Source of the DNA: Verrucomicrobiota bacterium
Lineage (GTDB): Bacteria > Verrucomicrobiota > Verrucomicrobiia > Opitutales > Opitutaceae
DNA: 64,000 nt
Assembly (NCBI GenBank): GCA_026398135.1
Contig: JAPLTN010000006.1
Coordinates: 1-64,000, forward strand
Direction of reading: 5' to 3'
The notes beneath the pieces were generated by a model. That model saw nothing but the letters and a program-made list of their open reading frames with translations, made no database searches and had not been told where the DNA came from. Position 1 is the first letter of the stretch; each line of letters starts with the position of its first letter. Of the stretch, positions 38,736-47,720 are shown in pieces. A program made the translations under genes and the position numbers.

Positions 38736-39005
38736 TTAGAGGCCCACCTGCTTGAGCAGGTCGGCATGCGGGCGGGGAATGACGTGGGAGGCGACAAGCT
38801 CGCCGACGCGTTTGGCGGCTTCAGCGCCGGCATCGACGGCCGCTTTGACGGAGCCGACGTCGCCTTTGCAAACGACGGTGATGAGGCCGCCGCCGATTTG
38901 GATGGTGCGGACGAGCGTGACGCTCGCCGCTTTGACCATGGCGTCGCTGGCTTCAACAGAGCCGACGTAGCCGCGGGTTTCGATCATGCCGATGGAATCA
39001 CTCAT
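38736..39005 (-). CDS. BMC-H hexameric shell protein 3
   Basis: 89 residues, the shortest of the three BMC-H proteins, essentially a bare BMC domain ('SIGMIETRGYVGSVEASDAMVKAASV', '[26 protein letters not shown]'). The pore turn reads 'QIGGGL'. A C-terminal 'IPRPHADLLKQVGL' matches common BMC-H ends. It is the second gene of the operon, 70 bp after pduL. Confidence 0.94.
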   Translation of the reverse strand: MSDSIGMIETRGYVGSVEASDAMVKAASVTLVRTIQIGGGLITVVCKGDVGSVKAAVDAGAEAAKRVGELVASHVIPRPHADLLKQVGL

Positions 39006-39075
39006 TGTGAGGGGTGGTTTGGTGGGTTGGGACGTGGGTGGAAATTACAGGGAAAATGGGCGTGCTCGGGACGCG

Positions 39076-39750
39076 TTACTTGACCAACTCTACCGGAACA
39101 CCGGGACCGATGCCGCAGGCGTTGCCCTCGTCGGTGTCGATATGGACTTCAAGTTTGAAGTCGGCGTGCACGCGAACGAGCAGACGATCAAAAGTCATGC
39201 CGAGCTCGCCGCCGACGCGCAGTTTCATGAACTCGCCGGCTTTCACCCCTAGAAATGCAGCATCATCGGGATGCATGTGGGCGTGCGGCGCGGCGCGGAT
39301 AACGCCTTCGTCCAGGCGGAGGAAACCCGCAGGTCCCATGAGCATACAGCCCGGCGTGCCCTTGATGTTACCTGATTGGCGGACGGGGATGTCGAAACCC
39401 AGAGCGATGGAGTCGGTGTAAGCCAGCTCGACCTGGTTCAGGTCACGACAGGGACCCAGAATGCGAAGATTGGAAATCACCCGGCTGCGTGGCCCGATCA
39501 GCGTAACCGACTCCTCGGCGGCATACTGATCTTTCTGATACAGCCACTTCATCGGGGTGAGGGTGCGGCCCTTGCCGAAAAGGGTCTCAACCGCCTGCGG
39601 GGTGAGGTGGCAATGACGCGCGCTAACGTTGACCAAAAGTGGATTCGGCGCCTCGGCGTTGCGTGGCAGCGGCTTTCCCAAACGGGCATACAAGGCGCGA
39701 CGCACTTGGTGCTCGATCTCGATGCGGTGAGGGGTGGGCGGGGGCAACAT
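39076..39750 (-). CDS. pduL: Phosphotransacylase PduL, first gene of the BMC operon
   Basis: 224 residues from the ATG at 39750; a start at 39813 would add 21 residues. The N-terminal 'HRIEIEHQVRRALYARLG' is an encapsulation-type helix. Two PduL domains follow: 'LVNVSARHCHLTPQAVETLFG', 'GPRSRVISNLRILGPCRDLNQVE', then 'RAAPHAHMHPDDAAFLGVKAG', with the zinc His in 'ARHCHL' and 'HAHMH'. It converts acyl-CoA plus phosphate to acyl phosphate and recycles CoA in the lumen. As first gene of a nine-kb minus-strand run ending at 31953, it marks where the promoter must lie, in the 39751-40009 gap. Confidence 0.92.
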   Translation of the reverse strand: MLPPPTPHRIEIEHQVRRALYARLGKPLPRNAEAPNPLLVNVSARHCHLTPQAVETLFGKGRTLTPMKWLYQKDQYAAEESVTLIGPRSRVISNLRILGPCRDLNQVELAYTDSIALGFDIPVRQSGNIKGTPGCMLMGPAGFLRLDEGVIRAAPHAHMHPDDAAFLGVKAGEFMKLRVGGELGMTFDRLLVRVHADFKLEVHIDTDEGNACGIGPGVPVELVK

Positions 39751-40009
39751 GTGGGGGAAAAAGAAGGTCTGAGATCCGTGCCGCGAAACCTGCCCGAGGG
39801 CCGATCTGCGCACGGGCCGGAATCAAAACAACGCCGTCTTGAAAGCTCAGCGCAGCGCGGTCGTCAAGAGAAACTGATAGATTTTGGTAGATATTTATCA
39901 ATTACTCCCATTGTTGGTCATAAACGTTTAACTTTTGTACCCTGTTTTTAATTAACCGCTCACCCGCCGGATTGCCAGGTGAGCCGATGCCCGCCGAGCA
40001 TACTGCACC
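39751..40009. promoter_or_regulatory. Divergent promoter region of BMC operon, with TAAACGTTTA palindrome
   Basis: The gap is AT-rich near 39880-39950. A perfect 10-bp palindrome TAAACGTTTA at 39921-39930 has the central CG of LacI-family operators. No regulator gene of the operon is in the window, so the site is only a candidate. Confidence 0.4.
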
Positions 40010-40798
40010 ATGCGCTACCCCGCCTACCCTAGCCTTCGCACCTTAGTTTGTCTGCTCGCCGGGTTAACCCTCGGCTCGCCCGCCTTTGCCAAGTTAGAAA
40101 CCTGGTCGTCCTTCGACGGCGCAAAGATCCAAGCCGAATTCGTGAGCCGCAAAGGCGATTATGTGATCTTTAAAAGCGCCGACGGCTCGCGTCTCATGCA
40201 CCCCTACGCGAAGTTAAACGAGGCCGACCGCACCCGCGTGGATGCCTTTGCCGCACCGCTCGCCGACGATCCCGCCCCGCCAACGCAAAACGCCGCCTCC
40301 CCCGCCGCCTCCGCGCCCGCTCCGGCGGTAAAGTCGGGCGCGGTCCTCTCCGCCCTCGACGGCAAACTCGTGGCGGTAAAAGGCAAAGCCCTCGCGCCCA
40401 TCTCCGCCGCCCAGATTGGCTCCGTGCGCTACCTCGCGGTTTACTACTCCGCCCACTGGTGCCCGCCCTGCCGGGGCTTCACCCCAAGACTCGTCGCCGC
40501 CTATCAGGAAATCAAGGCCCGCCACCCCGAGTTCGAGTTGATCTTCGTCAGCAGCGACCAAAACGCCTCCGCGATGCAGGGCTACATGAGCGAATACAAA
40601 ATGGCCTGGCCTGCCGTGCGCTTTGACCAGCGCAATTCGGCAACCATCCTCCGCCGCCCCGGACACGAAAGCGGCATCCCCAACCTCGTCTTCATGCGCG
40701 CGGACGGCAAAGAACTCTCCCTTAGTTATAAACCCAACGGCGATTATCGCGGCCCGGACAACGTCCTCGCCGACATTCGCAAAGAGTTGAAAATGTGA
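40010..40798 (+). CDS. Secreted SHD1-thioredoxin (nucleoredoxin-like) protein
   Basis: 262 residues. A signal peptide covers the first 27 ('LVCLLAGLTLGSPAFA'). An SHD1-like domain ('WSSFDGAKIQAEFVSRKGDYVIFKS') spans about 30-80, an Ala/Pro linker follows, and a thioredoxin fold with 'YYSAHWCPPCRGFTP' (Cys151 and Cys154) fills the C-terminal half. This pattern, common in Planctomycetes and Verrucomicrobia, resembles tryparedoxin/nucleoredoxin. It probably reduces disulfides in the periplasm. The last 4 bp overlap the next gene's start. Confidence 0.82.
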   Translation: MRYPAYPSLRTLVCLLAGLTLGSPAFAKLETWSSFDGAKIQAEFVSRKGDYVIFKSADGSRLMHPYAKLNEADRTRVDAFAAPLADDPAPPTQNAASPAASAPAPAVKSGAVLSALDGKLVAVKGKALAPISAAQIGSVRYLAVYYSAHWCPPCRGFTPRLVAAYQEIKARHPEFELIFVSSDQNASAMQGYMSEYKMAWPAVRFDQRNSATILRRPGHESGIPNLVFMRADGKELSLSYKPNGDYRGPDNVLADIRKELKM

Positions 40799-41709
40799 TC
40801 CGCGTGCCAGCGCCCCCAAACCATTCTTCCACCCCTACCGCACTGGTACTCCCTGAGCCCGAATGGCAGTCCCGCGCCCTCGTCCACGAACGCCGGATTT
40901 GCGCCTGGACTGATCCGCACCAAGCCCGCGCGGCACGGGGTGAAAAGCACCCGGTTTACGACTTCCTCTTTACTTACTACGGCTTCCGCGCCGCCTGGCT
41001 CCGCCGCTGGCACCCTGGCCCGGGCCTGCTGCTGGCCGGTGCCGCCGCCCGCGCTTTTTTGCGCGATCCGGAATACCATGAAACCGACCACGGCGTAAGC
41101 CTCCGCCCGGACGCCCTGCCGGAGAAACGCCGCCCCTTCGTGCTCTGGCTCCGCTCCCTGCTCGCCGCCACCACCGAGCGCCCGGGGTTCTTCGGCTGCT
41201 TTGGTCTGCACGAGTGGGCGATGGTCTATCGGCAAACTCCGGAGGAGGTCCGCCACAACCAATACCCCCTGCGCTTCGCCCCCGCCGAGCTCGCTCGCAT
41301 CGTGGAGGCCCAGCCGCTGCGCTGCACCCACTACGACGCGTTTCGGTTTTTCACCACCCCCGCCCGCCCGCTGAATCGCACCGAACTCACCCGCGAAACC
41401 TGCGTCGAGCACGAGCAACCCGGCTGCCTGCATGCCAACATGGATCTCTACAAGTGGGCCTACAAACTCTCCCCGCTCGCTCCCGCCGAACTGGTCGCCG
41501 ACTGCTTCGAGCTGGCGCGCGATATCCGGGAACTCGACATGCGCGCCAGCCCTTACGATCTCGCCGCCCTCGGCTTCACTCCCGTAAAAATCGAAACCCC
41601 CGAAGGCCGGGCCGACTACGAACAACAGCAGCGTGCCTTTGCCGAGCGCGCCCGCCCCCTGCGCCTCCGTCTAATTACGCTCTGCGACCATTTGCTCAAG
41701 TCAGCTTGA
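40795..41709 (+). CDS. Protein commonly annotated as 3-methyladenine DNA glycosylase-like
   Basis: 304 residues. I recognise the general pattern ('HPVYDFLFTYYGFRAAWLRRWHPG', 'FFGCFGLHEWAMVYRQ', 'LRCTHYDAFRFFTTPA', 'EQPGCLHANMDLYKWAYKL'), which matches a conserved family that databases label as 3-methyladenine DNA glycosylase; direct biochemical proof for the family is not known to me. Conserved His, Cys and Trp residues suggest an active site. It overlaps the thioredoxin gene by 4 bp and the convergent ispG stop by 9 bp. Confidence 0.6.
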   Translation: MIRVPAPPNHSSTPTALVLPEPEWQSRALVHERRICAWTDPHQARAARGEKHPVYDFLFTYYGFRAAWLRRWHPGPGLLLAGAAARAFLRDPEYHETDHGVSLRPDALPEKRRPFVLWLRSLLAATTERPGFFGCFGLHEWAMVYRQTPEEVRHNQYPLRFAPAELARIVEAQPLRCTHYDAFRFFTTPARPLNRTELTRETCVEHEQPGCLHANMDLYKWAYKLSPLAPAELVADCFELARDIRELDMRASPYDLAALGFTPVKIETPEGRADYEQQQRAFAERARPLRLRLITLCDHLLKSA

Positions 41710-43755
41710 ACGCGGCTCGACCCATTTGCCGTGCTCCTTGATGAGCGCGACCAAGCGGTCATCCGCCTCGGCCTGGGGGATGTTATACTGAACGCACTGC
41801 TTGCCGACGTAGAGGTTGATCTTGGCAGGAGCGCCGCCCACGTAGCCGAAATCGGCGTCCGCCATCTCGCCCGGGCCGTTTACGATGCACCCCATGATGG
41901 CGATTTTCACCCCCTTCAAATGCCCCGTCCGCGCCCGGATGCGCTGAGTGGTGGTCTGCAAATCAAACAGCGTGCGCCCGCAACTCGGACAGGCCACAAA
42001 CTCCGTCTTGCTGCTGCGCGTGCCCGCCCCTTGCAGCACGTTGTAACTCAACTTCAGCGCCCGCACCGGATCGGGCTCGGTTTCGATACTCACTAAATCG
42101 CCCAAGCCGTCACAGAGCAGCGTGCCGGTCAGCACCGAGCCATCCAACAATCGCGAAAGAAAATCCGGCGCAGGCGCAATCTGAGTGGCTGTGGTATTGC
42201 GAATCCAGAGCGGCGTCCGTCCGCCCAACCCTCGCCAAGCTTCGGCCAAAGCGCGATAACGACCGACCGGATGCCGGCCCTGCGAGTCCGGAGAGGCAGC
42301 ATCGAGCGTAATGATCAACCCCGTATCGCCCAACTGACGCAGCGTGGCGGCGAGCGGTGAATCTGGAGCCGACAAGGCCTCGGCCGTGGTCGCCACGGCC
42401 AGCGCATGGCCACGCGCCCGCGCCAGCTTGGCGAGTCCGGCCAGCGTTTCGGCGTCGTAAGCATTTGCCGCAAAAACCCGCACCCACACCACCGGCGAGG
42501 AGGCGTTTACCCCGGCTAAATCGGCGGGTGTGAGCTCCGACGCGAGCTCCAGAAACGGAGTGGCACCGGCAGGAAACGTAGCCGCGCGCAACGCGGCCAG
42601 ATCGGCGGCGGAGTTGATCGGGACCAGCACGCCTTCGACCGGAGTATCGATGAGACGCGAAGCGGCAAACGCCTTTCCCGCCTCGGCCAGCGCGGCCACC
42701 GAACTTACTCGCGTGACCACACGCGGCGGCAACTCGGGACCGACGGAAAAAGCCGACCCCAACTCCAACGGCATAACCGGGCGTTTGGTGTAAACATAGG
42801 GATCGATCGCATCGGTAGTCGGCGCCTTTGCCCCGTTCTTCAAATCCTCCGTATCGACCACCCAGCCCGCCATGGCCTTGCGCGCCAGCGCCTGGGCGAC
42901 CGGAATCTCGTAAACACTGTCCTCGGTCAGGGAGACGCGCAAGGTGTCGCCCAGCCCGTCGGCGAGCAGGGATCCGATCCCGATGGCGGATTTGATGCGT
43001 CCATCCTCGCCGTCGCCCGCTTCGGTCACGCCGAGGTGCAGGGGATAATCCATGCCCTCCTGATCCATGCGCGCGACCAGCAGGCGGTAGGCCTGGATCA
43101 TGACCTTGGGATTGGACGCCTTCATCGACAGCACGATGTCGTGAAAGCCGTGCCCGCGGCAGATACGGAGAAACTCCAGCGCGCTCTCCACCATGCCGAG
43201 CGGGGTGTCGCCGTAGCGGTTCATGATGCGGTCGCTGAGCGAACCGTGGTTGGTGCCGATGCGCACCGCGCGGCCCAGCGCCTTGCACCGCAGGATGAGC
43301 GGCGTCACCGCTTCGTGAATGCGCGCCAACTCGGCATCGTAGGCGGCGTCGGTGTAATCGAGAACCGCGAATTTCTTTTTATCCGCGTAGTTGCCGGGAT
43401 TGATGCGGATTTTTTCCACGTGCTCGACCGCCTCCATGGCGGCGGAAGGCAGGAAATGGATGTCAGCGACCAGCGGGACGTTCGCGAAGCCGGCGGCGGC
43501 AAACTGCTCCCGGATCGGGCGCAGCGCGCGGGCGGCCTGCACATTGGGCGCGGTGATGCGCACGATCTCGCAACCCACTTCGGCCAGCGCGATGGCCTGC
43601 CGCACGGTGGCGGCGACGTCCTGGGTGTCGCTGGTCGTCATCGACTGGATGCGCAGCGGGTTGGCCCCGCCCACGCCGACCGGACCGATCTTCACCTCGC
43701 GGGTGCGACGGCGGACGGTTTGAAAACGGGAGAGCGCGTAGGGCAAAGAGATCAT
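41701..43755 (-). CDS. ispG: 4-hydroxy-3-methylbut-2-enyl-diphosphate synthase, long form
   Basis: 684 residues from the ATG at 43755; a start at 43791 adds 12. The N-terminal TIM barrel is typical ('GGANPLRIQSMTTSDTQD', 'CEIVRITAPN', 'VADIHFLPSAAMEA', 'RIGTNHGSLSDRIM'). The C-terminal half has the [4Fe-4S] ligands in 'CPSCGRTLFDLQ' and 'GCIVNGPGEMADADFGYVGG'. Between them lies an extra domain of about 250 residues, the long form known from plants, Chlamydiae, Bacteroidetes and relatives. It makes HMBPP in the non-mevalonate isoprenoid pathway. It shares 9 bp with the convergent glycosylase-like gene. Confidence 0.93.
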   Translation of the reverse strand: MISLPYALSRFQTVRRRTREVKIGPVGVGGANPLRIQSMTTSDTQDVAATVRQAIALAEVGCEIVRITAPNVQAARALRPIREQFAAAGFANVPLVADIHFLPSAAMEAVEHVEKIRINPGNYADKKKFAVLDYTDAAYDAELARIHEAVTPLILRCKALGRAVRIGTNHGSLSDRIMNRYGDTPLGMVESALEFLRICRGHGFHDIVLSMKASNPKVMIQAYRLLVARMDQEGMDYPLHLGVTEAGDGEDGRIKSAIGIGSLLADGLGDTLRVSLTEDSVYEIPVAQALARKAMAGWVVDTEDLKNGAKAPTTDAIDPYVYTKRPVMPLELGSAFSVGPELPPRVVTRVSSVAALAEAGKAFAASRLIDTPVEGVLVPINSAADLAALRAATFPAGATPFLELASELTPADLAGVNASSPVVWVRVFAANAYDAETLAGLAKLARARGHALAVATTAEALSAPDSPLAATLRQLGDTGLIITLDAASPDSQGRHPVGRYRALAEAWRGLGGRTPLWIRNTTATQIAPAPDFLSRLLDGSVLTGTLLCDGLGDLVSIETEPDPVRALKLSYNVLQGAGTRSSKTEFVACPSCGRTLFDLQTTTQRIRARTGHLKGVKIAIMGCIVNGPGEMADADFGYVGGAPAKINLYVGKQCVQYNIPQAEADDRLVALIKEHGKWVEPRSS

Positions 43756-43854
43756 GGTGGCGGCAAACGATTCTCCGCTAACTTTGGCCACCCGCGCCCG
43801 TTGTCGAACGGGGAATGCGGAAGCTTACTTTCAATCGCTTTCACGTTAGCTTAC

Positions 43855-43924
43855 TTGGCCGGGGACGGCCAACTCTACACCAGCCTGCAACCTGCTTTGT
43901 GTGGCGTCGGCCGTCCCCGGCCAA
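43855..43924. repeat. Dispersed inverted-repeat element, copy A
   Basis: Arms TTGGCCGGGGACGGCC (43855-43870) and GGCCGTCCCCGGCCAA (43909-43924) enclose about 38 bases. The sequence and its right flank (AATTTCCGA) match copy B at 49568-49659. It lies in the gap between the adenine deaminase and ispG genes, which otherwise holds no gene. Confidence 0.7.
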
Positions 43925-43960
43925 TTTCCGAGATGGTCTAAACTTGAACGCGAACTAGAT

Positions 43961-45787
43961 TCATACCGTCTCAAACAACGGCAACTGCTGCATGCCGGGC
44001 ACGGTAACCAGACCCTTGTCGGTGATGCGGATCTCGGGAATCACCGAAAGCGGGATCAGATTAAAGCCCATGTAAGGCAGCGTGCAGCCGGCCGCGACCC
44101 AGGCCTTTTTGAGTTTGGTGGTAAGCTTCGCGACCGCCGGGGCCCGCAGATCGGATAGCAAACCGGCCACCGGCAGCGCGACCGAGGCAACGACCTTGCC
44201 TTTGTTGACCACGCAGACACCGCCGCGCAGCTCGCGCAGGGTTTCGACCGCGAGGCGCATGTCGGCCTCGTTGGCGCCGGCCACGATCAGGTTGTGCGCA
44301 TCGTGCCCGACCGTGCTGGCCACGGCGCCCGCCTTGAGCCCGAAATCCTTGAGCAGGCCGTGGGCAACCGCGCCGGACTTGCCGTGGCGCTCCAGCACGC
44401 TGACGAAACACAGGCCGTGACGCGCGAAATGCTCGGACCAGCTTGCGGCCGGTTCGAGCGTCACCCGGTCGTGAAACAGGATGATTCCGGGCAGCGCGGT
44501 GCGGATGCAGTTGGCGACCACGGGCGCGGTCGGCAGTGCGGGCGTAAGCGGGGCCGACTTGGCGGCGGGCGGGAGCTTGACCGTGGCGTAGGCTTTTTTC
44601 GGATAGGCGTAGCGCTTGGATAACGCGGCATCGAGCACGCGGGTGATCTTGCGGTTTTTCACCACCAGCTCGCCGCCATACCAGGTGCTTTGCGGCACGA
44701 GGTCGTCGTTGAGCAACACCAGGTCGGCGCGACGGGCAGGGGCGATGCCGCCGATTTCTCCGTCAAGGCCGTAGCGCGTGGCGGGGTTCAGGGAACCGGC
44801 GCTCCAGGCGGTGGTTTTGGCAAACCCGGCCACCACGGCCTGACGCGCCACCCAATCGAGGCCGAAAAGGAAAAGGTCGTCGGCGTCGCGGTCGTCGGTG
44901 CACACGCAGACGCGTTTGGGCGAGGCTCCGGCCTCGGTCACGGCTTTGATCGCGTGCGGCAGCGAATGCCAGGGCGTGGTGGGTGGTCCTCCGCGCAGGA
45001 AGATCCACACGCCGGCCTCAAGAAAATCCTCGGCGATGTCGCGGTCGATCGCTTCGTGAGTGTCGGTGATGCCCGAGGCGGCCCCGGCGGAAACGAACTC
45101 GCGTCCGTAGATGTGGCCGCAAACCGGGCGACCCCGCTTCAAGGCTTCGGCGAGCACGCCGTGCGAACGGGCGTCGCCCATGGCAACCTGCACGAAGTCC
45201 ATTTTTTCGCCCAGCGCGAGCGCCTCGGGCCAGCGGTCGAAGAGCGCGCCGATCTTGGCGGGGGTGAGGTCACCGCCGGCGGTCTCGAACTGCGGCGAAG
45301 TGGCGGGCACGGTGCTGGGCACGGTGAGAAAGATGTTTAAGGGGGCCTGCCGGGCGTCGCGCAGCATCCACTCGATGCCCTCGGCGTCGCACACGTTGCC
45401 GATCTCGTGGGAGTCGCAGAAGAGCGTGGTGGTGCCGTTGAGCAGCGCGGCCTCGGCGTAGGCGCAGGCCGTCATCATACTGCTCTCGATGTGCACATGC
45501 GGATCGACCAGACCGGGCGCGAGGATGGCCCCGGCGGCGTCGTGCAGGGCGAACTTGGCTCCGGCCACGGCGGCGAAGTGTTTCCTGGCGGTGCCGGCGG
45601 GTTTTACGCAGGCGATGCGACCGGCTTTGATCCAAACCTCGCGGTCGGCGTGGATGCGGTCGGTGTAGGTGGAGAGCACTCGCGCGCCGGTGATGACAAG
45701 ATCGGGCGCGACGCGGCCCATCGCCACGGCGGCGAGGGTGCGGGTCAGGGTGTGCAGCGGGGCGACGGAGAATCGGGTTAGGGACAT
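43961..45787 (-). CDS. ade: Adenine deaminase
   Basis: 608 residues in the amidohydrolase superfamily. '[33 protein letters not shown]' contains the first metal His pair. '[11 protein letters not shown]', 'GHIYGREF' and '[14 protein letters not shown]' follow in order, and the C-terminal Ade domain shows '[17 protein letters not shown]' and '[22 protein letters not shown]'. It deaminates adenine to hypoxanthine in purine salvage or nitrogen release. The nucleosidase-family protein is encoded 37 bp upstream on the same strand and could release adenine for it, though that one is exported. Confidence 0.93.
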   Translation of the reverse strand: MSLTRFSVAPLHTLTRTLAAVAMGRVAPDLVITGARVLSTYTDRIHADREVWIKAGRIACVKPAGTARKHFAAVAGAKFALHDAAGAILAPGLVDPHVHIESSMMTACAYAEAALLNGTTTLFCDSHEIGNVCDAEGIEWMLRDARQAPLNIFLTVPSTVPATSPQFETAGGDLTPAKIGALFDRWPEALALGEKMDFVQVAMGDARSHGVLAEALKRGRPVCGHIYGREFVSAGAASGITDTHEAIDRDIAEDFLEAGVWIFLRGGPPTTPWHSLPHAIKAVTEAGASPKRVCVCTDDRDADDLFLFGLDWVARQAVVAGFAKTTAWSAGSLNPATRYGLDGEIGGIAPARRADLVLLNDDLVPQSTWYGGELVVKNRKITRVLDAALSKRYAYPKKAYATVKLPPAAKSAPLTPALPTAPVVANCIRTALPGIILFHDRVTLEPAASWSEHFARHGLCFVSVLERHGKSGAVAHGLLKDFGLKAGAVASTVGHDAHNLIVAGANEADMRLAVETLRELRGGVCVVNKGKVVASVALPVAGLLSDLRAPAVAKLTTKLKKAWVAAGCTLPYMGFNLIPLSVIPEIRITDKGLVTVPGMQQLPLFETV

Positions 45788-45824
45788 GGGAAATGAGTAA
45801 ACTGGGCGGGTGCGGGGCGACGAC

Positions 45825-46739
45825 TCAAAGCTCCTTGAGCACGGCGCGCAGCACGCGAACCGCGTTTACCGAGGAGGTGTGCTCATGTTCGTCGATCACG
45901 TTGGCACCCTGTTGTCCGCCGGCAAGATCGCTGAGGGCGCGGATGGCGAGGAAAGGTACCTCGTTGGTATAACAAACGTGGGCGTAGGCGACTGTTTCCA
46001 TGTCAGTGCAACGCGCCTGCCAGACCTTGAACAGGTGCTCGCGGTAGGCGGCGTTGTCGAGAAACACGGAGCCGGTCACGCCGGTGCCGCCAATCTCGAC
46101 CCGCAAGGTGCGGCCGGTCACCTCGCCCTTGATCGGACCGAGCTTTTGCAACGCGCGCCGGGCGGCGGCGAGCAGGGCGGGATCGGCCGGAAAAGTCGGT
46201 GTGCGTTGAAACCCGGGCTGGCTGGCGCGAGTGGCCACCACGTCGTCGGGGTGGATCATGCCGAAGTTGGGATATTTTTTCTTAAAGTAAGCGGCCTGAT
46301 GATAGCCGCCTTTGCCGTCTTCGTTAAAATAAGCGGCCTCGTCGTGATAGGCCCACCGCTCGGGGATAACGACGTCGCCCACTTCGAGCGCGGGGTCGGT
46401 GCCGCCCGCCACACCGGCAAAGAGCACATGGGTGATCGGGTATTTGAGCAGGGTGAGTTGCAAGGCCATGGCGGCGTTTACCGGACTCATGCCGGTCTCG
46501 ACCACGACCACCGGACGGCCTTCGAGTTCACCCCGATAAAAACGAAAACCGCGCACCACCTCGGAACTAAACCCGGAACCCTTGAGGTCGAAAGCCTGGA
46601 TCATGGCCTCCATCTCGGGCGGGTAGGCGTTGAGAATGGCGATGAGCGGAGCCTTCGGCGCGCTTGCGGGCTGTGCGCTTATACCAAGGGGCAGAAGCAG
46701 AACCGTGAAAAGAGTAAGAAGAAACGTGGAACGACGCAT
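45825..46739 (-). CDS. Exported MTA/SAH nucleosidase-family protein
   Basis: 304 residues from the ATG at 46739; a longer frame is possible. The first 24 or so form a signal peptide ('[21 protein letters not shown]'). The phosphorylase/nucleosidase fold follows: '[18 protein letters not shown]', '[16 protein letters not shown]', '[17 protein letters not shown]' and '[14 protein letters not shown]' with the nucleoside-binding Glu, then '[11 protein letters not shown]' with the catalytic-type Asp. The cytoplasmic family members split methylthioadenosine or adenosylhomocysteine. Export is unusual and suggests scavenging of extracellular nucleosides, upstream of adenine deaminase. Confidence 0.82.
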   Translation of the reverse strand: MRRSTFLLTLFTVLLLPLGISAQPASAPKAPLIAILNAYPPEMEAMIQAFDLKGSGFSSEVVRGFRFYRGELEGRPVVVVETGMSPVNAAMALQLTLLKYPITHVLFAGVAGGTDPALEVGDVVIPERWAYHDEAAYFNEDGKGGYHQAAYFKKKYPNFGMIHPDDVVATRASQPGFQRTPTFPADPALLAAARRALQKLGPIKGEVTGRTLRVEIGGTGVTGSVFLDNAAYREHLFKVWQARCTDMETVAYAHVCYTNEVPFLAIRALSDLAGGQQGANVIDEHEHTSSVNAVRVLRAVLKEL

Positions 46740-46902
46740 GCCCGAATTGAGCAATGCATGTGCCACCCTACCCGGACTAAGTAACCAGTGCATCTCGGAT
46801 GGCTGGGCAGGGCTTGTGGTTTACAACTACGAGAAAGGCGTACCGCGCGGTGTGGGTGTCGTTCGCAAAGTTCTTTCGCATCTTTACAGCAAATAGTTGA
46901 GA

Positions 46903-46912
46903 CATCATGATG
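46903..46912. promoter_or_regulatory. Palindrome at the vapB ribosome-binding region
   Basis: CATCATGATG, a perfect 10-bp palindrome ending 5 bp before the vapB start, fits an autoregulatory operator of a toxin-antitoxin pair. Confidence 0.4.
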
Positions 46913-46917
46913 CCTAA

Positions 46918-47199
46918 ATGAGAACCACCGTCACCCTCGACCCTGACGTCGAACAACTGCTCCGCCATGCTACCCACGGCTCCCGGCAGAACTTCAAAGC
47001 GGCGCTCAACGACGGCCTGCGCCGCGGCCTCGCCCACCTCGCTCCCGCTGTCGCCGCCGCACCGTTTGTTGTAAACGCCCGACCCATGGGTCTGCGCCCC
47101 GGCGTGGATCCATCACGGTTGCACGACCTCGCTGATGACCTTGAAGCCGGGGCCTTTGCCGTAACGACCCGCAAGCTCAGTAAAGCGCTAAAGAAATGA
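46918..47199 (+). CDS. vapB: VapB-like antitoxin
   Basis: 93 residues. 'MRTTVTLDPDVEQLLRHATHGSRQNFKAALNDGLRRGL' is a ribbon-helix-helix N-terminal domain of the DUF2191/VapB kind. The C-terminal part would wrap the toxin. It overlaps the PIN toxin start by 4 bp, the usual order for these modules. It should bind its own promoter, where a CATCATGATG palindrome is found. Confidence 0.85.
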   Translation: MRTTVTLDPDVEQLLRHATHGSRQNFKAALNDGLRRGLAHLAPAVAAAPFVVNARPMGLRPGVDPSRLHDLADDLEAGAFAVTTRKLSKALKK

Positions 47200-47627
47200 T
47201 CGTCCCCGACGCCAACCTTCTGCTCTACGCCTACGACTCCGAAAGTCCCTTCCACAAAGCCTCCGCAGATTGGTGGACCGCCCTGCTTTCCGGCGTCGAG
47301 CCGGTCGGTCTTTGCCCGGTCGTGGTCTTCGCATTCCTGCGCCTGTCCACCCACGGAAAAGTGTTTGATCGTCCACTCACGGTGAACGAGGCCAGCGAAC
47401 GAATCGCTTCCTGGCTGGCCCGACCCAATGTCCGTCTCTTGGTCGCCGGCCCCGGCCATGTAGAAACCGTCTGCCGCCTGCTGGCGAAGGCGGGCACCGC
47501 CGGCAATCTCGTAACCGACGCCCAAATCGCCGCCCTCGCGTTGGAGTATGGTGCCACGGTCCACACCGCCGACACCGATTTCGCCCGCCTGACCGGTGTC
47601 ACCTGGGAAAATCCATTGTTGAAATAA
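47196..47627 (+). CDS. vapC: VapC PIN-domain toxin ribonuclease
   Basis: 143 residues with the PIN fold: 'MIVPDANLLLYAYDSESPFHKAS' holds the first Asp, 'NEASERIASWL' the middle region, 'GNLVTDAQIAALALEYGA' and 'TADTDFARL' the later acidic residues. These four acidic positions bind the metal that cleaves RNA, often tRNA. The subfamily ('LLYAYD ... HKAS..WW') is the TTHA/DUF family of VapC. Complete and paired with its antitoxin, so likely functional. Confidence 0.9.
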   Translation: MIVPDANLLLYAYDSESPFHKASADWWTALLSGVEPVGLCPVVVFAFLRLSTHGKVFDRPLTVNEASERIASWLARPNVRLLVAGPGHVETVCRLLAKAGTAGNLVTDAQIAALALEYGATVHTADTDFARLTGVTWENPLLK

Positions 47628-47720
47628 CACACTTCAGCGCAGTTTTGCTTCCATCCCCAAACTTCAGTCCCCTCCCGGTCCGCCCGGTCCCCCCAAGGTA
47701 ATCCAGTTTTCTCTCCTTAA

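Noticed and set aside
37413-39083. 556-codon plus-strand frame opposite ackA and the BMC-H genes
   Set aside because: Repeated Gly/Asp stretches are the complement of BMC-H codons; no independent evidence.
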